64,000 nucleotides of DNA from Halicephalobus mephisto (taxonomy: Eukaryota; Nematoda; Chromadorea; Rhabditida; Panagrolaimidae). This document shows positions 1 through 13,030 of the stretch, one piece after another. The notes beneath the pieces were generated by a model. The model was not told the DNA's origin, ran no database searches, and saw only the letters and a program-made list of their open reading frames with translations. The position numbers and the translations under genes were made by a program. The stretch spans positions 205,667 through 269,666 of the forward strand of contig SWDT01000104.1 of assembly GCA_009193035.1 (NCBI GenBank), written 5' to 3'. How positions within the stretch are numbered: position 1 is the first letter of the stretch; the number at the start of each line of letters is the position of its first letter.

Positions 1-361
1 AATAACGGGTTTCTTTTTTCCATTTTCGATTATAAAGTCTTATTTTCGGACATTACTTTCCTTGAGTTTGGAGTTGACCTTAATTGAGTCTAGATATCAT
101 TTTCAAACTTTTTCGACCATAACTAATGTTATTGTTTTGATTTTTCTTCCTCAATTATATACTTTATTTTCTTCTTTCTAGAATAGCTCGTTTTGAAATT
201 TGGTTTTATTTTTTCTTGTCAATTTTATCCAAAGTTTCTGTGAAAGAAGAAATTCAAGATGATGAGATAATCGTGGATTGTGTTCCTATGTCAGAAGTTT
301 GACTTACTAATGTCAATTATTTCAGCTCTACGCCTTTAGGCGTTAGTCTTTATCTGATAGA

Positions 362-1884
362 ATGCCGACTTACCATACACGGGATACAAAAGGTACCACT
401 GATGAGCTTGATCCATGTATAGCAGCTGAAATTCGAGTCAAACATAATAAATCGAAAAGGTTCGGGTTTTTTGAGGTTTTTATTATTTGAAATTTTGCAT
501 TTTAGACGAACTTGTCTTGCTATAGTCATTGCTTTTTTGATCACGATATTGACTATTCTTACTATTGGATTGATCATTTATTTTTCACAATCGTTTGGAG
601 CGTCATCAGATGAAGATGGAACTGGTCCTTGGTATGAGGATAATGTCTTGCCTGGTAGTACTGATGTGCCGATTACTGAAGCTTCAATTGACGATCCTGA
701 TGATGGATATGATGATCAACTTCCGTCGAATCGAGCTCATGGTGAAATTACAATAGTTGAAAACGTTCCTACTGACAGATTTAAAGATGACTTTGCACCA
801 ATGACTCCCTCTGGGATGCCTTATCCAGATGACTCGAGAAAGAAAGTTGACGTTAACTCTGATATTGTATTTCCTCCTGTTGCAAAACCTAGTGATGTCC
901 CGAAGTTTAGAAGTACTCCTCGATTTATTCCTGTTACTACTCGTCCTCAACCAGTAACAACTAAACCAACAATTGAAGTTTCTACTTATTCAACGAAATC
1001 TGATGAAATCCCAGATATTGTTCCATCATTTTCTTCTATCGATGACCGAAAATATGATTTTATTGAAACTGATGATCTTTATGAAAATTGTGAAGAGTAC
1101 AAGAAGGCTGGGCATGAGACATCTGGAGTCTATGAGATTAGAGTTGAAGGAACACAGTTTAGAGCCCTTTGTTTGATGGAGGCTGATTATGCTTGGATGG
1201 TGTTGCAAAGAAGATCTAGTGGTGATTTGTCGTTTAATAGATCTTTTGATGAGTATGCTGATGGATTTGGATCTCCTGCACTTGATCATTGGCTGGGATT
1301 GGAGAAGATTCATATTTATTCGAAACGTGGAAATCGTCTTCAAATGCGAATTGAACTACGAGGAGATCTCTGTGGTAATAAAAGCAAATGTTCTGGTTTT
1401 GAGGAAAATGGATACTGGTGGGGTGACTGGAATTTCTCGGTAGGTTCTTGTTCTTTGGATTTTACAAAAAAGTAATTTCAGCTTGGGTCTCGGAAAATGA
1501 ATTACAAATTGACAATTGAGCCGGCAGTGCATGGTAACCTATCTGATAGTTCCAAAGATCCTTTATATGAATTGAATAATGGCCAACAGTTTACTACAAT
1601 TGATGCTGATAATGATAACTCGAAGAAACTACAGTGTGCGTTTCTCAAAGGATATGGGTATGCTTTGAAGCGAGTTTAAAAGTGGTTATGAGGTGATTTT
1701 TAGGGCTTGGTGGCACAAAGACTGTACGTTTGTTGCACTCAATGGAGACTATGGTGTTAGAGATGCGAAGACTCGAGGCATGCATTGGTTCTATCAGAAG
1801 AAATCAGGAGGCCATAATGGAGCTCTTATTTCGTACGCCATCAAGCCGAAGAAGTCGTTAATCAAGTTCAGGGTCAAGCCTTGA
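362..1884 (+). CDS. Fibrinogen-related type II membrane protein
   Basis: Four exons: 362-459, 506-1439, 1482-1657, 1704-1884 (462 aa), all joins in phase. About 33 N-terminal cytoplasmic residues precede one transmembrane helix (about residues 36-57, rich in I/L/T), then an acidic Ser/Thr/Pro-rich stalk, then a C-terminal fibrinogen-related domain (about residues 225-460) with the expected Cys pairs, the WMVLQRR and YWWGDW stretches and the GAWWHKDC segment followed by LNG. FReD proteins are extracellular recognition or adhesion modules, and nematodes have several membrane-anchored ones. An upstream TTTCAG at 320-325 lies 36 nt before the ATG and may be a trans-splice acceptor. The last intron donor (GTATGC at 1658) was chosen because it restores GAWW; reading through instead hits a stop. 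Ligand unknown. Confidence 0.85.
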
Positions 1885-2228
1885 AGTTTGACTTGCTAAT
1901 TTGAGGACAGGTATTGAGATTAAATTTTGTAAAGCTTTACTCTTCATAATTGAATAGTCCTACCAAAGTTTGACCTATTTCAGGTCTAATTCTGCCGTTA
2001 TTCATTGTATCTAACTGTACAGTCTAAGGACGTCTTTGAGATTCAGGATTCGGATCGTTGTTTGATCGGCGATCTCAACCTATTGTTGCTCAATATTCTT
2101 TGATCTTTTCATTTACTACTTTTGTAGTTTTTTACAATTTTGGTTTGTTATCTTTTGCATGAATGTTAACCGAGTTGTCAATTATGTTTACTTTATAAAA
2201 AATATGGATTTTAGAACTAATGATTCAT
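1885..2228. other. Convergent intergenic gap, no gene seen
   Basis: About 340 bp between the 3' ends of the fibrinogen-domain gene and the small secreted-peptide gene on the other strand. It holds presumably both 3' UTRs. No ORF or repeat of note was seen. Confidence 0.5.
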
Positions 2229-3679
2229 TTAATGATCGGAGACGATCCCTTCATGAGGGGGACCAGCACAGGGTGGCTTATCTTCTAGCTTTTCTTGGAC
2301 GAATGTGACTGTTGATCTCATGGACAACAGGAAAGCGAGAATGAAGAGTAGAACTGCCATTACAAAAAAAACAACAAGAACTTCTGAAATTTTGTTTTTA
2401 TAAAACAATTTTTAATGTTTTTTTAGAAAGTTTTGGAATATTAATTTTATAATAAAAAATTGTAAATATGCGTTTTTTTAATAATAAAAAAAGTAATTTT
2501 TTTTTGTATAAAAGTAGTTTTTTTGGAAAATTTTAAATTGAAGTATTTTTGAATTTTTGGTTTTTGATATTTTAAAAAATTTCCATAACATTGCGGGCTT
2601 CAGAAGCTGTTTGTGGAATTTTCAAAGGTTTCCAATTTTTTATCGGATTTTTAAAAATTAAAAAGTCAATTTTTGAAGAATTTTAAAATTAATATAAATC
2701 TTAAAAACAGTTCTTAAATTTTAGTTTTTTTGTAAAAAAAGAATCAACATCAATTAGGGATTTTTTTAATTAAAAAATTTTGGAAATTTAAAATTTTATA
2801 AATTTTTAAAATTTTTAGTTTTTAAATTTTTTAAATTTTAGAAATATTTTAAATTTTTAAATTTTAAAAATATTTTTAATTTTAGATATTTTTTAACTTT
2901 TAAAATTTTTTTAATTTTTGAAATTTTTGGTTTTAAATATTAAATTTTAAAATTATATTTAATTTTTAAAATTTTCACGAAATTTTGAAAGTTTCTCAGA
3001 ATTATAGATTAATAAATATAAAAAATGAGAAATTAGCTACGTAATCGTTTCAACACGAATTTTTGGAATTTTTTAAGAGCTTCAAGAATCTTTGGTTTTT
3101 GATATGTATTTAGAAAATTTATAAAAAATTTAATTTAAAAAAAAGCAAAAAATCAAAAATATTTATAAAAAATTTAAAATTTTTATTTTAATTTCGAAAA
3201 TTTCTAACAAATTTTAATTTTAAATTATTTTGAAAAATTTTATAAAATTTAAAATAAAAAAATTTCAAAATTATTTCAAGACGAATTTCTTTAAAAATTT
3301 TATTTTAAATTTTAAAAAAATTACTTTAAATTTCTTTTAAAATTTTATTAATTTTGTTTTTAATTTTATAAAATTTAAAATAAAAAAATTTCAAAATTAT
3401 TTCAAGACGAATTTCTTTAAAAAATTTTATTTTGAATTTTAAAAAAATTTTAATTTTGAATTTCTTTTAAAATTTTATTAATTTTGTTTTAATTTTATAA
3501 AACTTAAAATAAAAAACACTAAAACTGTCTCAACACGAATTTCTTTAAAATTTTAATTTTGAATTTCTTTTAAAATTTTTATTTTGAATTTTAAAAAAAT
3601 TTTTATTTTGAATTTCTTTTAAAATTTTATTAATTTTGTTTTAATTTTATAAAACTTAAAATAAAAACTTACTTTGCAT
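2229..3679 (-). CDS. Small secreted peptide (hypothetical)
   Basis: Two exons on the minus strand: 3679-3673 (ATGCAAA, followed by a perfect GTAAGT donor) and 2383-2229 (after TTTCAG). The join is in phase and gives 53 aa. A shorter reading starts at the ATG at 2360 (43 aa) with the same TTTCAG 24 nt upstream. The N-terminal half is strongly hydrophobic (a run of V/L/F/I) and looks like a signal peptide. The short mature part is Pro/Glu-rich, has one cysteine, and ends GIVSDH. No family recognised. It could be a peptide hormone or effector precursor, or a spurious ORF. Support comes from the clear codon structure inside otherwise A/T-only DNA, the signal peptide and the splice signals. The about 1.3 kb intron is A/T repeat sequence. 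Confidence 0.5.
3260..3660. repeat. AT-rich tandem repeat, about 125 bp x 3
   Basis: Three imperfect copies of a unit containing ACGAATTTCTTTAAAA, beginning near 3265, 3392 and 3514. They lie in the intron of the small secreted-peptide gene. No coding potential. Confidence 0.6.
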
Positions 3680-5270
3680 CTTGAATAAAGTGCGAAATAT
3701 TTAAATAAAACATGAAATTACAATTTTGCAAAAATACCAAGTCAATGGATAATAGAATTCACAAAAATCGATATCATGGGGTTGACATCCAACTCAGAGA
3801 ACTTACCTGGAAGGCTTGGTTAATTTTCGTAATGAATAAAGCCGACTCGAGCTAAAGTTAATCCCCCCAACTAAGAAACGACATTTTTGGTCTTTTGGAT
3901 GTCTTCAATTCCAGCTGTCAGCATTCGTAAAAGAGCGGCAAATTTTTCAAAACAACTTTAAAAAAATCAATGAAATTTAAAATAATATTGAAAAATTTTA
4001 GATAATTTTAAAAAAAAATGAAATTAAAAATAATATTAAATAATTTTCAAAAATTAATAAAATTAAAAATAATATTGGATAATTTTAAAAAAAACAATAA
4101 AATTAAAAATAATATTGGATAATTTTTAAAAATTTTACAATACAAAAAAACTTTTTAAATTTAGTCTTTCTAAATTAAGCTGAAAATTCTATAGAATATT
4201 CAAGATTACAGTATGCCAGGCAAGGGATTTTCCAAAGTACAAATTTGACTGAATTAAATTTTTTTAAATTCAAACTTTTAAATTAAAATTTTTAAAATTT
4301 AGTTTTTTTTAAATTCAAATTTTTAAAATTTAATTTTTTTTAAAATTCCAATTTTTAAAATTTAGTTTTTTTTAAATTCTAATTTTTAAAATTTAATTTT
4401 TTAGAAAAGTTAGAACGAACAAAATCGAAAATTTTTCGAAACATTTAAATTGGACTAAAATTTTTAAAGAACTTGAATTTGTTTAATTTAGGACTTTTTT
4501 GAAACAAATGCGACCAGAATTTTTTATAAAAATTTGAACCAGAGCAAGTTGAAACAAAAAATTCAGCTTAAATTTCTTAGAACCTAAATCGAAATTTTAT
4601 AAAACGGTCCATTTCAAACAAGACCAAACTTTTTAAAACAGAACTTTCTAAAAAAATTATTCTAAACAAAACCGAAACTTCTTAAAATAATTCATTTCAG
4701 ACAAGACCCAATTTTTAAAAATAATCTATTTTATATAAAACTGAATTTTTTCGAAATGTAAAACAAAATTTAAAAAAAATTATTTCAAACAAAATCGAAA
4801 TTTTTCAAAAAAAATTATTCCAAATAAAATCGAAATTTTCTAAAAAAAATTATTCTAAACAAAATCGAAATTTTTAAAAAAAAATTATTCTAAATAAAAT
4901 CGAAATTTAAAAAAAAATTATTCTAAATAAAATCGAAATTTAAAAAAAATTATTCCAAACAAAATCGAAATTTTTAAAAAAAAATTATTTCAAACAAAAT
5001 CGAAATTTTCTAAAAAAATTATTCTAAACAAGACCAAATTTTTCAAACAACTTTTTAAAATAATTTATTTCAGACAAGATTGAAATTTCCAGACATTGAG
5101 ATTAAAAATTTATAAAATTTTCCGTTCCAGACAGAACTAAATTTTCCAGAAATCGGATAAAATTTTTCTAAAAAATCATTCCATCAAGACCAAATTTTTC
5201 AAAATTTTCTAAAAATACTCATTTCAAACTAATTTTGGATATTTCGAAATTTGTCTGAAAATTTACATAA
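3680..5270. other. AT-rich non-coding stretch
   Basis: Mostly A/T runs. A less AT-rich island at about 3770-3960 carries a minus-strand GTAAGT donor (at about 3800) and could be an untranslated first exon of the small peptide gene. From 4750 to 5045 there is a tandem array of a roughly 35-bp unit (A-run, TTATTCTAAACAAAATCGAAA, about eight copies). No gene recognised. Confidence 0.5.
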
Positions 5271-5275
5271 CTCTA

Positions 5276-5423
5276 CACAAAAAAACGTAACTTTTGACTT
5301 CTTAATAATTACGAAATATAAGAATAGTCACTTTTTTATGAATAATTGACATTTGTAATGAAAATTGTAACTCATTAGTGACGATTTGTATTTCATATTA
5401 AGTCGAAAATTACGTTTTTTGTG
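5276..5423. mobile_element. MITE, family 1 (about 148 bp)
   Basis: Ends are inverted copies: CACAAAAAAACGTAAC at the left and the complement ending TTTTTTGTG at the right, with similarity continuing about 45 bp inward. TA dinucleotides flank both ends. Other copies occur at 5998-6144 and three times in 33732-34300. No coding capacity. Confidence 0.7.
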
Positions 5424-5439
5424 TAGTAATAAGAACTTT

Positions 5440-5995
5440 TGGCTAATCTGTGGTAATAGGAGCTTTTTACCCATCTGTGATAATAAACACTTTTTGTCAA
5501 GGTTATGACAATAAGAACACTTTACCCACTACTGACAAAGAAAATATTTCGCCAATCTGTGATAATAAGGACATTTCGCCAAGGTTATGGCAATAAGAAC
5601 ACTTTGGCGAAATATTTTCTTTGCCAATGAGAGACAATCTGTAATAATAAGAACGTTTTGCCAAGGCTATGACAATAAGAACACTTTACCCACTACTGAC
5701 AAAGAAAATATTTCGCCAATCTGTGATAATAAGGACATTTTGCTAAGGTTATGGCAATAAGAACATTTTGGCGAAATGTTTCCTTTGCCAATGAGAGACA
5801 ATCTGTAATAATAAAAACGTTTCGCCAATCTGTGATAATAAACACTTTTTGCCAAGATTATGAAAATAAGAACACTTTACCCACTACTGACAAAGAAAAC
5901 GTTTCGCCAATCTGTATTAATAAGAACGTTTCGCCAAGATTATGAAAATAAGAACACTTTACTCACTACTGGCAAAGAAAACATTTTGCCAATCC
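5440..5995. repeat. Satellite-like array between MITE copies
   Basis: Complex tandem array, main period about 164 bp (second copy begins near 5663), built of short phrases such as GACAATAAGAACACTTT and TTTCGCCAATCTGTGATAA, some in inverted orientation. Related phrases separate the family 1 MITE copies at 33.9-34.1 kb. Confidence 0.65.
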
Positions 5996-5997
5996 TC

Positions 5998-6144
5998 CAC
6001 AAAAAAGTGTAACTTTTGGTTTCTTAATAATTACGAAATATAAGAATAGTCACGTTTTTATGAATAATTGACATTTGTAATGAAAATTGTAACTCAGTAG
6101 TGACGATTTGTATTTCTTACTGCGTCAAAAATTATGTTTTTTGC
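5998..6144. mobile_element. MITE, family 1, second copy
   Basis: Inverted-repeat element nearly colinear with the copy at 5276-5423. The right end has diverged (TTTTTTGCG). Confidence 0.6.
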
Positions 6145-6270
6145 GTACTTGACAGTCTACAAATGTCATTTTGAATTAAATTTTTATTTTTTATCCGCAC
6201 TATAAGGCTTATATTATTCTCAAGTCCGTGTGTACCATTTGAGTCAATGATTCAGCAAAAGTAATTTTTT

Positions 6271-9200
6271 CTAATTTTTTTTGAAACAAGTGTAGAGGAA
6301 TCCTGTGGCACAGCCATGTTCGTCTCTGCCTTCTACTTGGTAGGTACACTTGCAGGTTTCATCGGCGGGGAACCCGGGGTACTTGAGGGGACAAGTGAAA
6401 TCGTTCTGTGCCGAGGGTCTTCCGTCTTTTTCGGGAGTCAGAATCCTACAGTTGTAAGTAGGACCTCTGTATCGTTGACCAGATGAAGGATGGATGACGG
6501 GGGGTTTGAGGACCCGAGGTCTGGAGGTCTTTCTGTCGAGGAAGTGTTCAGAAGAAGGATTCGTTCTTGAATGAGTTCTTCGATCTCCTGTCAAAGAAAC
6601 AACCTGAGAAGACACCATGATGCCTTGATGGGAGAAGGAAGTCCGTCCCGAAGGGCTCTTCTTCGTCGCCAACCGCGAGGATCCGGTGTTTCTGAAGGGG
6701 ATTGGCCGACTGCTGACGGTTACTGTAAAAGCGGGTGTCTGAGTAGACGGGGTCCTCGGGGTAGTCATTCGAGGTCTAATAGTAGGACTAGAAGTACTAG
6801 ATGAAGTCCTTGAATTTTCTGCTTTAGTTTTGAAAGCAGAGCCAGGGGCACTCGATGAAGTCCTTGAATTTTCTGTTTTTTTTCCAGAAGCAGGGGTAGT
6901 TCCTTCTGGAGCATCGAAAGTGGTGAAAGTCCTAGTAGATCCAGTGTGGACTTTCCCGTCGGGACCCCAAGACGACCAGGATGACCACGAGCTCGACCAT
7001 CGATGGATGACTCGAGGACTCGGGGTCGTGGAAGTCTTTGGAGAAAAATGATTTTGATTTACTGTAACATCACTTGGAAGAAAGAAATTTTGTCTAAAAA
7101 AAATAAAAATATATTTATAAATTATTTATTATTACTTTTGTTCGCCTCGAAGAACAAGTGTGTTAGATTTCACTTTTTGCTCAACAGGTCCTTGACCGGT
7201 CACGACAATAACAGGACTGAAAAAATTCATAAATTATCAAATTGATTAAAAATAAAATTAAAAATTCACACAAAACAAAAAATTTCTCCAAAAATAAAAA
7301 TTAAATGTTATCGTTTGTTTCAACAAGGAATTTTAAAAATTTAATTTTAAATATTGATTTCAAAATCATGCTATTATAAAAAGTAAATTCTATTACGAAA
7401 TGGTCCCACCACGAATTTTAGAGTTTTAAATTTTTCGATTTTAAATTATTTTTAAAATTTTGAAAGATTTTACAAAATTACAGTATTATTGTAAAAGTAA
7501 AAAATAAATTTTATTACAAAATAGTCCCACCACGAATTTTGAAATTTTAAAATTTTCGGTTTTAAATTATTTTTGAAATTTTGAAAGATTTTACAAAATT
7601 ACAGTATTATTGTAAAAGTAAAAAATAAATTTTATTACAAAATGGTCCCACCACGAATTTTAAAATTCTAAAATTTTAAAAAATTTCTAATTTTTCAATC
7701 AATTCTGAAAACTTCGAAATTTTAAAAATTTTAAATTTAAAAATTCACTAGATTCTAAAAACTTCAAAATTCTAAAATTTTTTAAAATTTTGAATTTTTC
7801 AATCAATTCTGAAAATTTCGAAATTTTAAAAATCTACTGGATTCTAAAAATTTTGAAATTCTAGATGTTTTCGAAAACTCAGAATCTCCCACCGGATTCT
7901 GAAGACTTCCAGTGAAAATAGTTGCTCACCTTACAGTAATCGGAGAAGCGATAATGACCGGAGCCTTCGTTGTGGCCTTCTCGGGGACAACCCTAATGCT
8001 TCCAAATCTCCGAGCAAATTTTCTAAAATGAAAATTGGAGAATTTTGTCTCGAGAGGATCGAATGGAAGCGGAACGTCGACTCCGTTATCTTCAGAAGCT
8101 GAGACTTCAGAAATCCTGCAAAGAAACTAAAAATTGTCCGACAAAAAATAAATTAAAGCATTTTTCGCAGTTTAGTCGGATATTTTTAGTTTCTTTGGGA
8201 AAAAGCAAAAAAGCAATTTTTGTTAGTTTTTAAAAAATTAGAAAAATTTTAAAAATTTAAAAATTGGAAAAATCAAAAATTAGAAAAATTTAAAAAATTA
8301 GAAAAATTCAAAAAATTTTAAAATTAGAAAAATCCAAAAAATCCAAAATTTTTAAAATTAGAAAAATTCAAAAAATTTTAAAATTAGTAAATTTTTAAAA
8401 TTAGAAAATAATAAAAATATTTAAAATTACCGTTGTTGTGGAAGAACTGCTCTGTTGACTGCTCCGGTTTTGAGTCCCTTTCGGATCATGTTGTCGATTT
8501 GGAATTCTGGAGTGAAGGCTTTCGTTGGGAACAGGGTTTCTACAGTAGTAGAAGGATTGAATTTACTTTTTGCTTTGAAGACTGGTTTGAATTTGGATAC
8601 AGTCGAAACAGGGGATTCTGAAGTTGTTGTCAATTCCTCGGTAGTAGATATTTTTGTTGAAGTCGTCGATGGAATGGTCGATGGAGTCGTTGATGAAATG
8701 GTTGTTGACTCTTCAGTAAGCTCAACTTCAGAAGTTGATGGTTTTTTAGCAAACTTAACTCTAGAAGTCATTGATGGGGTGGTTGATGGAGTAGTTGATG
8801 GAGTAGTTGATGAAATGATTGTTGACTCTTCAGTAAGCTCAGCTTCAGAAGTTGTTGATGGTTTTTTAGCAAACTTAACTCTAGAAGTCATTGATGGGGT
8901 GGTTGATGAAGTAGTTGATGGAGTCGTTGACGAAGTCGTTTTAACTTCTGATGAAACTTTCTCAGCTTTCTTTTCGGACTCTGGATTCAAAGGAGGAAGT
9001 TCAAAAACTGCAGTAATCTCTTTGACAGGGGATGTAGTTGTCGTTTTTACAAATCCTTCCGGAGGTACTGTAGACTTCCTGATAGGAGCCAACTTGGGAG
9101 TGGACCAAGTGAAATAAGTGTCTCCTCGTTTCGTAGGGGGTCTGAGAGTTGTCCAAGTGGGGCCTTTCCTGGTGACAATAGGGACCCGAGTCCATCCCTG

Positions 9201-9877
9201 GTCGATCCCGTGTTTATGAAGGACAAATTTCGGCAAAAATGGAACTTTTTCGTCATAGATGTTTTCTAAATCAGGTTCTTTGTCTTCATCTTCAAAAACG
9301 TAATCTTCGGGGAACTTGAATTGGGTTTCATCAATGAGAGCGATTTCTGAAAAATCACGATTATGTCAAAAATCAAAAAGTGCGTTTTTATCCAAAATAG
9401 TCTCAGAACAATTTTTTAAATTTTAAAGTTTTTTAAATTCCAAAATTTTTATTTCAAATAGTTTAAAATTTTTTTTAAATTTTAAAATTAAATTCCGAAA
9501 AAATTATTTAAAAATTAAATTAGAAATTACTTTAAAAATTAAATTTGAAGAAAAATTTAAAATTATTTTTAAAATTAAATTCCGAAAAAATACTTTAATT
9601 ATTTTTAAAATTTAAAATTATTTTAAAAATTAAATTCCGAAAAAATACTTTAATTATTTTTAAAATTAAACTTCGGAAAAAATTTAAAATTATTTAAAAT
9701 TTAAATTTCGGAAAAAAATTTTAAATTATTTTTAAAATTTAAATTTGAAAAATATTTTAAATTATTTTTAAAATTAAACTTACTTCCTCTTTTGAAAACT
9801 TGGATATCTTTCGCTTCAAGTCCCAAAAAACAAAAAACGAGAATCACAAGTGTCCTCGATATCCTTCCTGTCCTCAT
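6271..9877 (-). CDS. Secreted Ser/Thr-rich mucin-like protein
   Basis: Five minus-strand exons: 9877-9784, 9346-8431, 8115-7930, 7216-7136, 7093-6271 (699 aa), all in phase. Residues 1-25 form a signal peptide (hydrophobic core VILVFCFLGL). Exon 2 encodes a Thr/Ser/Pro-rich region holding an internal duplication (units with TPSMTSRVKFAKKPST followed by an E/L/T/S stretch), suggesting O-glycosylation. Exon 5 begins with a Trp-rich WSSWSSWG segment, a short thrombospondin-like signature, and then ENSRTSS repeats. It ends in a compact Cys-rich domain of about 60 residues with six cysteines. Likely an extracellular matrix, cuticle or mucus component. No precise family recognised. The donor at 7930 (AAG/GTGAGC) was chosen because the alternative GTAAGG site gives a stop in exon 4. 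Long antisense frames over the Thr-rich repeat are shadows. Confidence 0.75.
7383..7680. repeat. Intronic tandem repeat, about 115 bp x 3
   Basis: Three copies containing ATTACAAAATAGTCCCACCACGAATTTT, lying in the third intron of the mucin-like gene. The core CACGAATTT is the dispersed motif reported in the findings. Confidence 0.6.
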
Positions 9878-11760
9878 CTTCAAAAATCAATGAAAAATAA
9901 TTTTTGAATATTATCCAGATCAGATTAGTTTCATCGCCGCGGGAGGCCTAAGGCAAAAATAATTCAAGAGGGACATTTTTCTAAAAATAAAAAAAATAGA
10001 TCGTTATCTTCGAAAAATTGAAAAAGACAATGATCTTCAAAAAGATTCAAAAAATCAGACAATTTTAAATTTTAAATTTCTTTAATGAAAATTTTTGGAA
10101 AATTTCAAAAAAATGAACAAAATTAAATTAAAATTTTTTTGTAAATATTCAAATTTCTAAAAACAAAAAATTTTAAAAAATAAATGACTTTTTTCGAAAT
10201 TTTTTTATTTTTATAAAATTTATTTTAGATTAAAACTCTAATTTTATAAAAATTAAAATTAAATTTTTTACAAAATAATCTTAAAACGAATATTTAGATT
10301 TCCAAAAACAAAAAATTTAAAAAATGAATAATTTTTTTCCATTTTTACAAAATTTGTTTTAGATCAAAATCCTAAAATTCCAATTTTGTAAAAATTAAAA
10401 TTAAATTTTTTATAAAATTTATTTTAGATCAAAATCCTAAAATTCCAATTTTGTAAAAATTAAAATTAAATTTTTTACGAAATAGTCCTAAAACGAATAT
10501 TTAGATTTCCAAAAACAAAAAATTTAAAAAATGAATGACTTTTTTCGAAATTTACTTTTTTATAGAACTTGTTTTTCGCGGAAATTATAAAATTTATAAA
10601 AAACCACACTGTCATAAAAATAAGCGATAAATGTTTTCAAAGTTGTCTCGGAACGAATATTCAGATTTTTTTAAATAAAAAAAAGTAAATTTTCTTCACC
10701 AATTATGATTTTTTTTAAACATTTTTTATTTTAAAATTTCTAGATTTAATTATTTTAATTTTTACAGAATTCGTTTTTTTAAGTGGAAATTTAAAAATTA
10801 CAAAAAATGTCATTTAATGATGAAAATAAGAAAAAAATTAAATTTCAATAAAAAGTAAAAAATTAAGTTTTAATAATAATTATTTAAAAAATTAAATTTT
10901 AATAAAAATTATTTAAAAAAATAAACTTTATTAATAATTATTTAAAAAATTAAGTTTTAATAAAAATTATTTAAAAATTAAGTTTTAATAAAAATTATTT
11001 AAAAAATTAAGTTTTAATAATAATTATTTAAAAAACTAAATTTTAATAATAATTATTTAAAAAATTAAATTTTAATAAAAATTATTTAAAAAACTAAACT
11101 TTAATAAAAATTATTTAAAAATTAAGTTTTAATAAAAACCGAACAAAGCGTTCATTTTAAAGACTCGCCATAATTAACCCTAGACGGAAGCGGAACAAGT
11201 ATGATTTTTCGTTGGCCAAGAAAAAAGCAAAACTCGTTTCGAACAACGAAAAAGCGACCTTGGATAAAACCCACAATTTGGAATTTTGAAATCACTATTA
11301 TCAAAAAGCAGAAAGGAATGCTGTCATGAAAAATGGTCTCGGAAAGAATTTCCGACGGTTCCAAGATTCTTGATTTCAAACGGTTTCGAAAATTTATTGC
11401 GTTCTAAAAATTTTTAATTTTCAAAAGATTAAAAATTTTTAAACTTTATGAGAAAATTCTGAAAAGTTTCAGAATCTTCTACTAGATTCTGGAAGATTCT
11501 AAGAAGTTACTAAATTCAGCCAGTCGATTCTGGAAATTCTTAACTTTTTAAAGATTGAAAATTTTTGAATTTTATGAGATTTTTGAAAAATCCAAAATCT
11601 ATTGAATTCTGAAAAACTTTAGAATCTTCTACCAGATGCTAGTTATTTTCAGAATCTCGTGCTAGATTCTGGAAGATTCTAAGAAGTTACTAAATTTTAC
11701 CAATAAGTTCTGAAAATTTTTTGCAACTGGAAACAAAGGTAAACGGGACAAGTTCAAGAA
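9878..11760. other. Gene-poor AT-rich region
   Basis: No gene seen. It contains several diverged copies of a roughly 120-bp unit (10190-10560) with AAACGAATATTTAGATTTCC, and a microsatellite-like array of TTTAATAAAAATTATTTAAA units at 10840-11145. A less AT-rich patch at 11150-11380 has a minus-strand frame of 75 codons, but it resembles no family and lacks clear splice context. Confidence 0.5.
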
Positions 11761-11774
11761 TAAAATTTTAAAGT

Positions 11775-12190
11775 TGTTTATTTTTAACAAATTTACATGT
11801 ATTACAGTATCCGATTATATTTGATTTCCATCTTAGTTATCTAAAGTTAAAATTAAAGTATTACTGTAGTTTTCGTTCCAAAACAAAATTGAAAACAACA
11901 GTAGTCAGAAAAATCTAAAATACAGAATTATTTTTCAACAAACTTCTGTGCTTTACAGTAATCCATCATCTTTGATCAGTTTTAAGTACCCAAATTAAAA
12001 AAATAAACTATTACTGTAATTTCCGAGATTGAAGACAACATTGAGAAAATTCCAAATTACAGAATTATTTTTGTCAATTCCCGCCTTACAGTAATCCATC
12101 ATCTTTGATCAGTTTTAAGTACCCAAATTCAAAATGAAAACTATTACTGTGACCTTCGTTTCAAGACAAGATCGAAGATAACAAAATTCA
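11775..12190. repeat. Tandem repeat, about 125 bp x 3
   Basis: Three diverged copies, each with TTACAGTAATCC near its start and a TATTACTGTAA segment about 70 bp later. These two form a short inverted pair (TTACAGTAAT against ATTACTGTAA), so each unit could fold back. Confidence 0.6.
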
Positions 12191-13030
12191 AAAAGATCCT
12201 AAAAATTTTTTCTGACGAATCCTTACGTAATTAGGCCATTCCTGATTTCTCAAGTTTTACTACATAGTAAAGAACAAAAATAAAACTTTTTTTAAAACCT
12301 TAAAATCATAAACCGACAAAGCGTCACAAGATCAATTACCTAAACTAGAACTGCAAGTGTTCCAAGGCGTTCAGACGACCTCCAAAAGCGGTTCTGCAAA
12401 AAAACAACCAAAAATCACCCTTATCATGCCAATGATCTAATTCTACTTTTCTTAAAAATCTGTCACTTTCTTTTTTTAAAATACTCGTAATTCAAAAACA
12501 AGTCGAATTTTATGATTTTTTCGTTCTTCTGGTTTGAGTCTAAAATTTCGTAGTTTACGTGAATATTCTCTCCGAGGATATCAATTCTATTGAGACATGT
12601 TGCCAAGGAAACAACTTTTGATGAAATTTAAATCCGTTTTAACCTTTTCATGGAACAACACTGACGTTTACTACGAAACAGTAAAGAATGAGTAACTCGT
12701 TGATGCAATTCCTGTTGAATCAGTTGTTTTTCAAAAATTGCTCCTTCGGTCATCCAAAAAACAAATGATCCCATTAGTTACGACATTCGGTAAACTAATT
12801 CGAATCAAGTCACAACAATAACGAGTAACATCGATTTCCAGTGTTTCCACTTCTGGCCTAAAATTAGTTCTTTATCAAATTCTTCCAGAAATGAAGCACA
12901 AGGATTAGAGAGTAGTTATACTCGATGCTTTACGTTTTTAATCTGAAAACATAGTTAAAAAATCACCACGCAAAGAACAAACGTAAAAACGCGGGAAAAT
13001 TACAGATTTTATATGAAAAATCACCTAGCA
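12191..13030. other. Intergenic region, no gene supported
   Basis: Ordinary base composition compared with its flanks. A minus-strand acceptor (TTTTTTGCAG, about 12400) is followed by a short open stretch ending at about 12345. It could be a terminal exon but there is no convincing partner. Confidence 0.35.

Noticed and set aside
3770..3960. Possible spliced-leader or snRNA gene
   Set aside because: It has a GTAAGT after a CCAAGCCTTCCAG-like stretch, but no match to known leader sequence and no clear Sm site or stem-loop set.
8455..9117. 220-codon plus-strand frame
   Set aside because: Antisense of the Thr/Ser-rich repeats of the mucin-like gene, whose minus-strand exon is framed by good splice sites.
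11152..11379. 75-codon minus-strand frame
   Set aside because: No recognisable family, no signal peptide, no splice context, in a repeat-rich desert.
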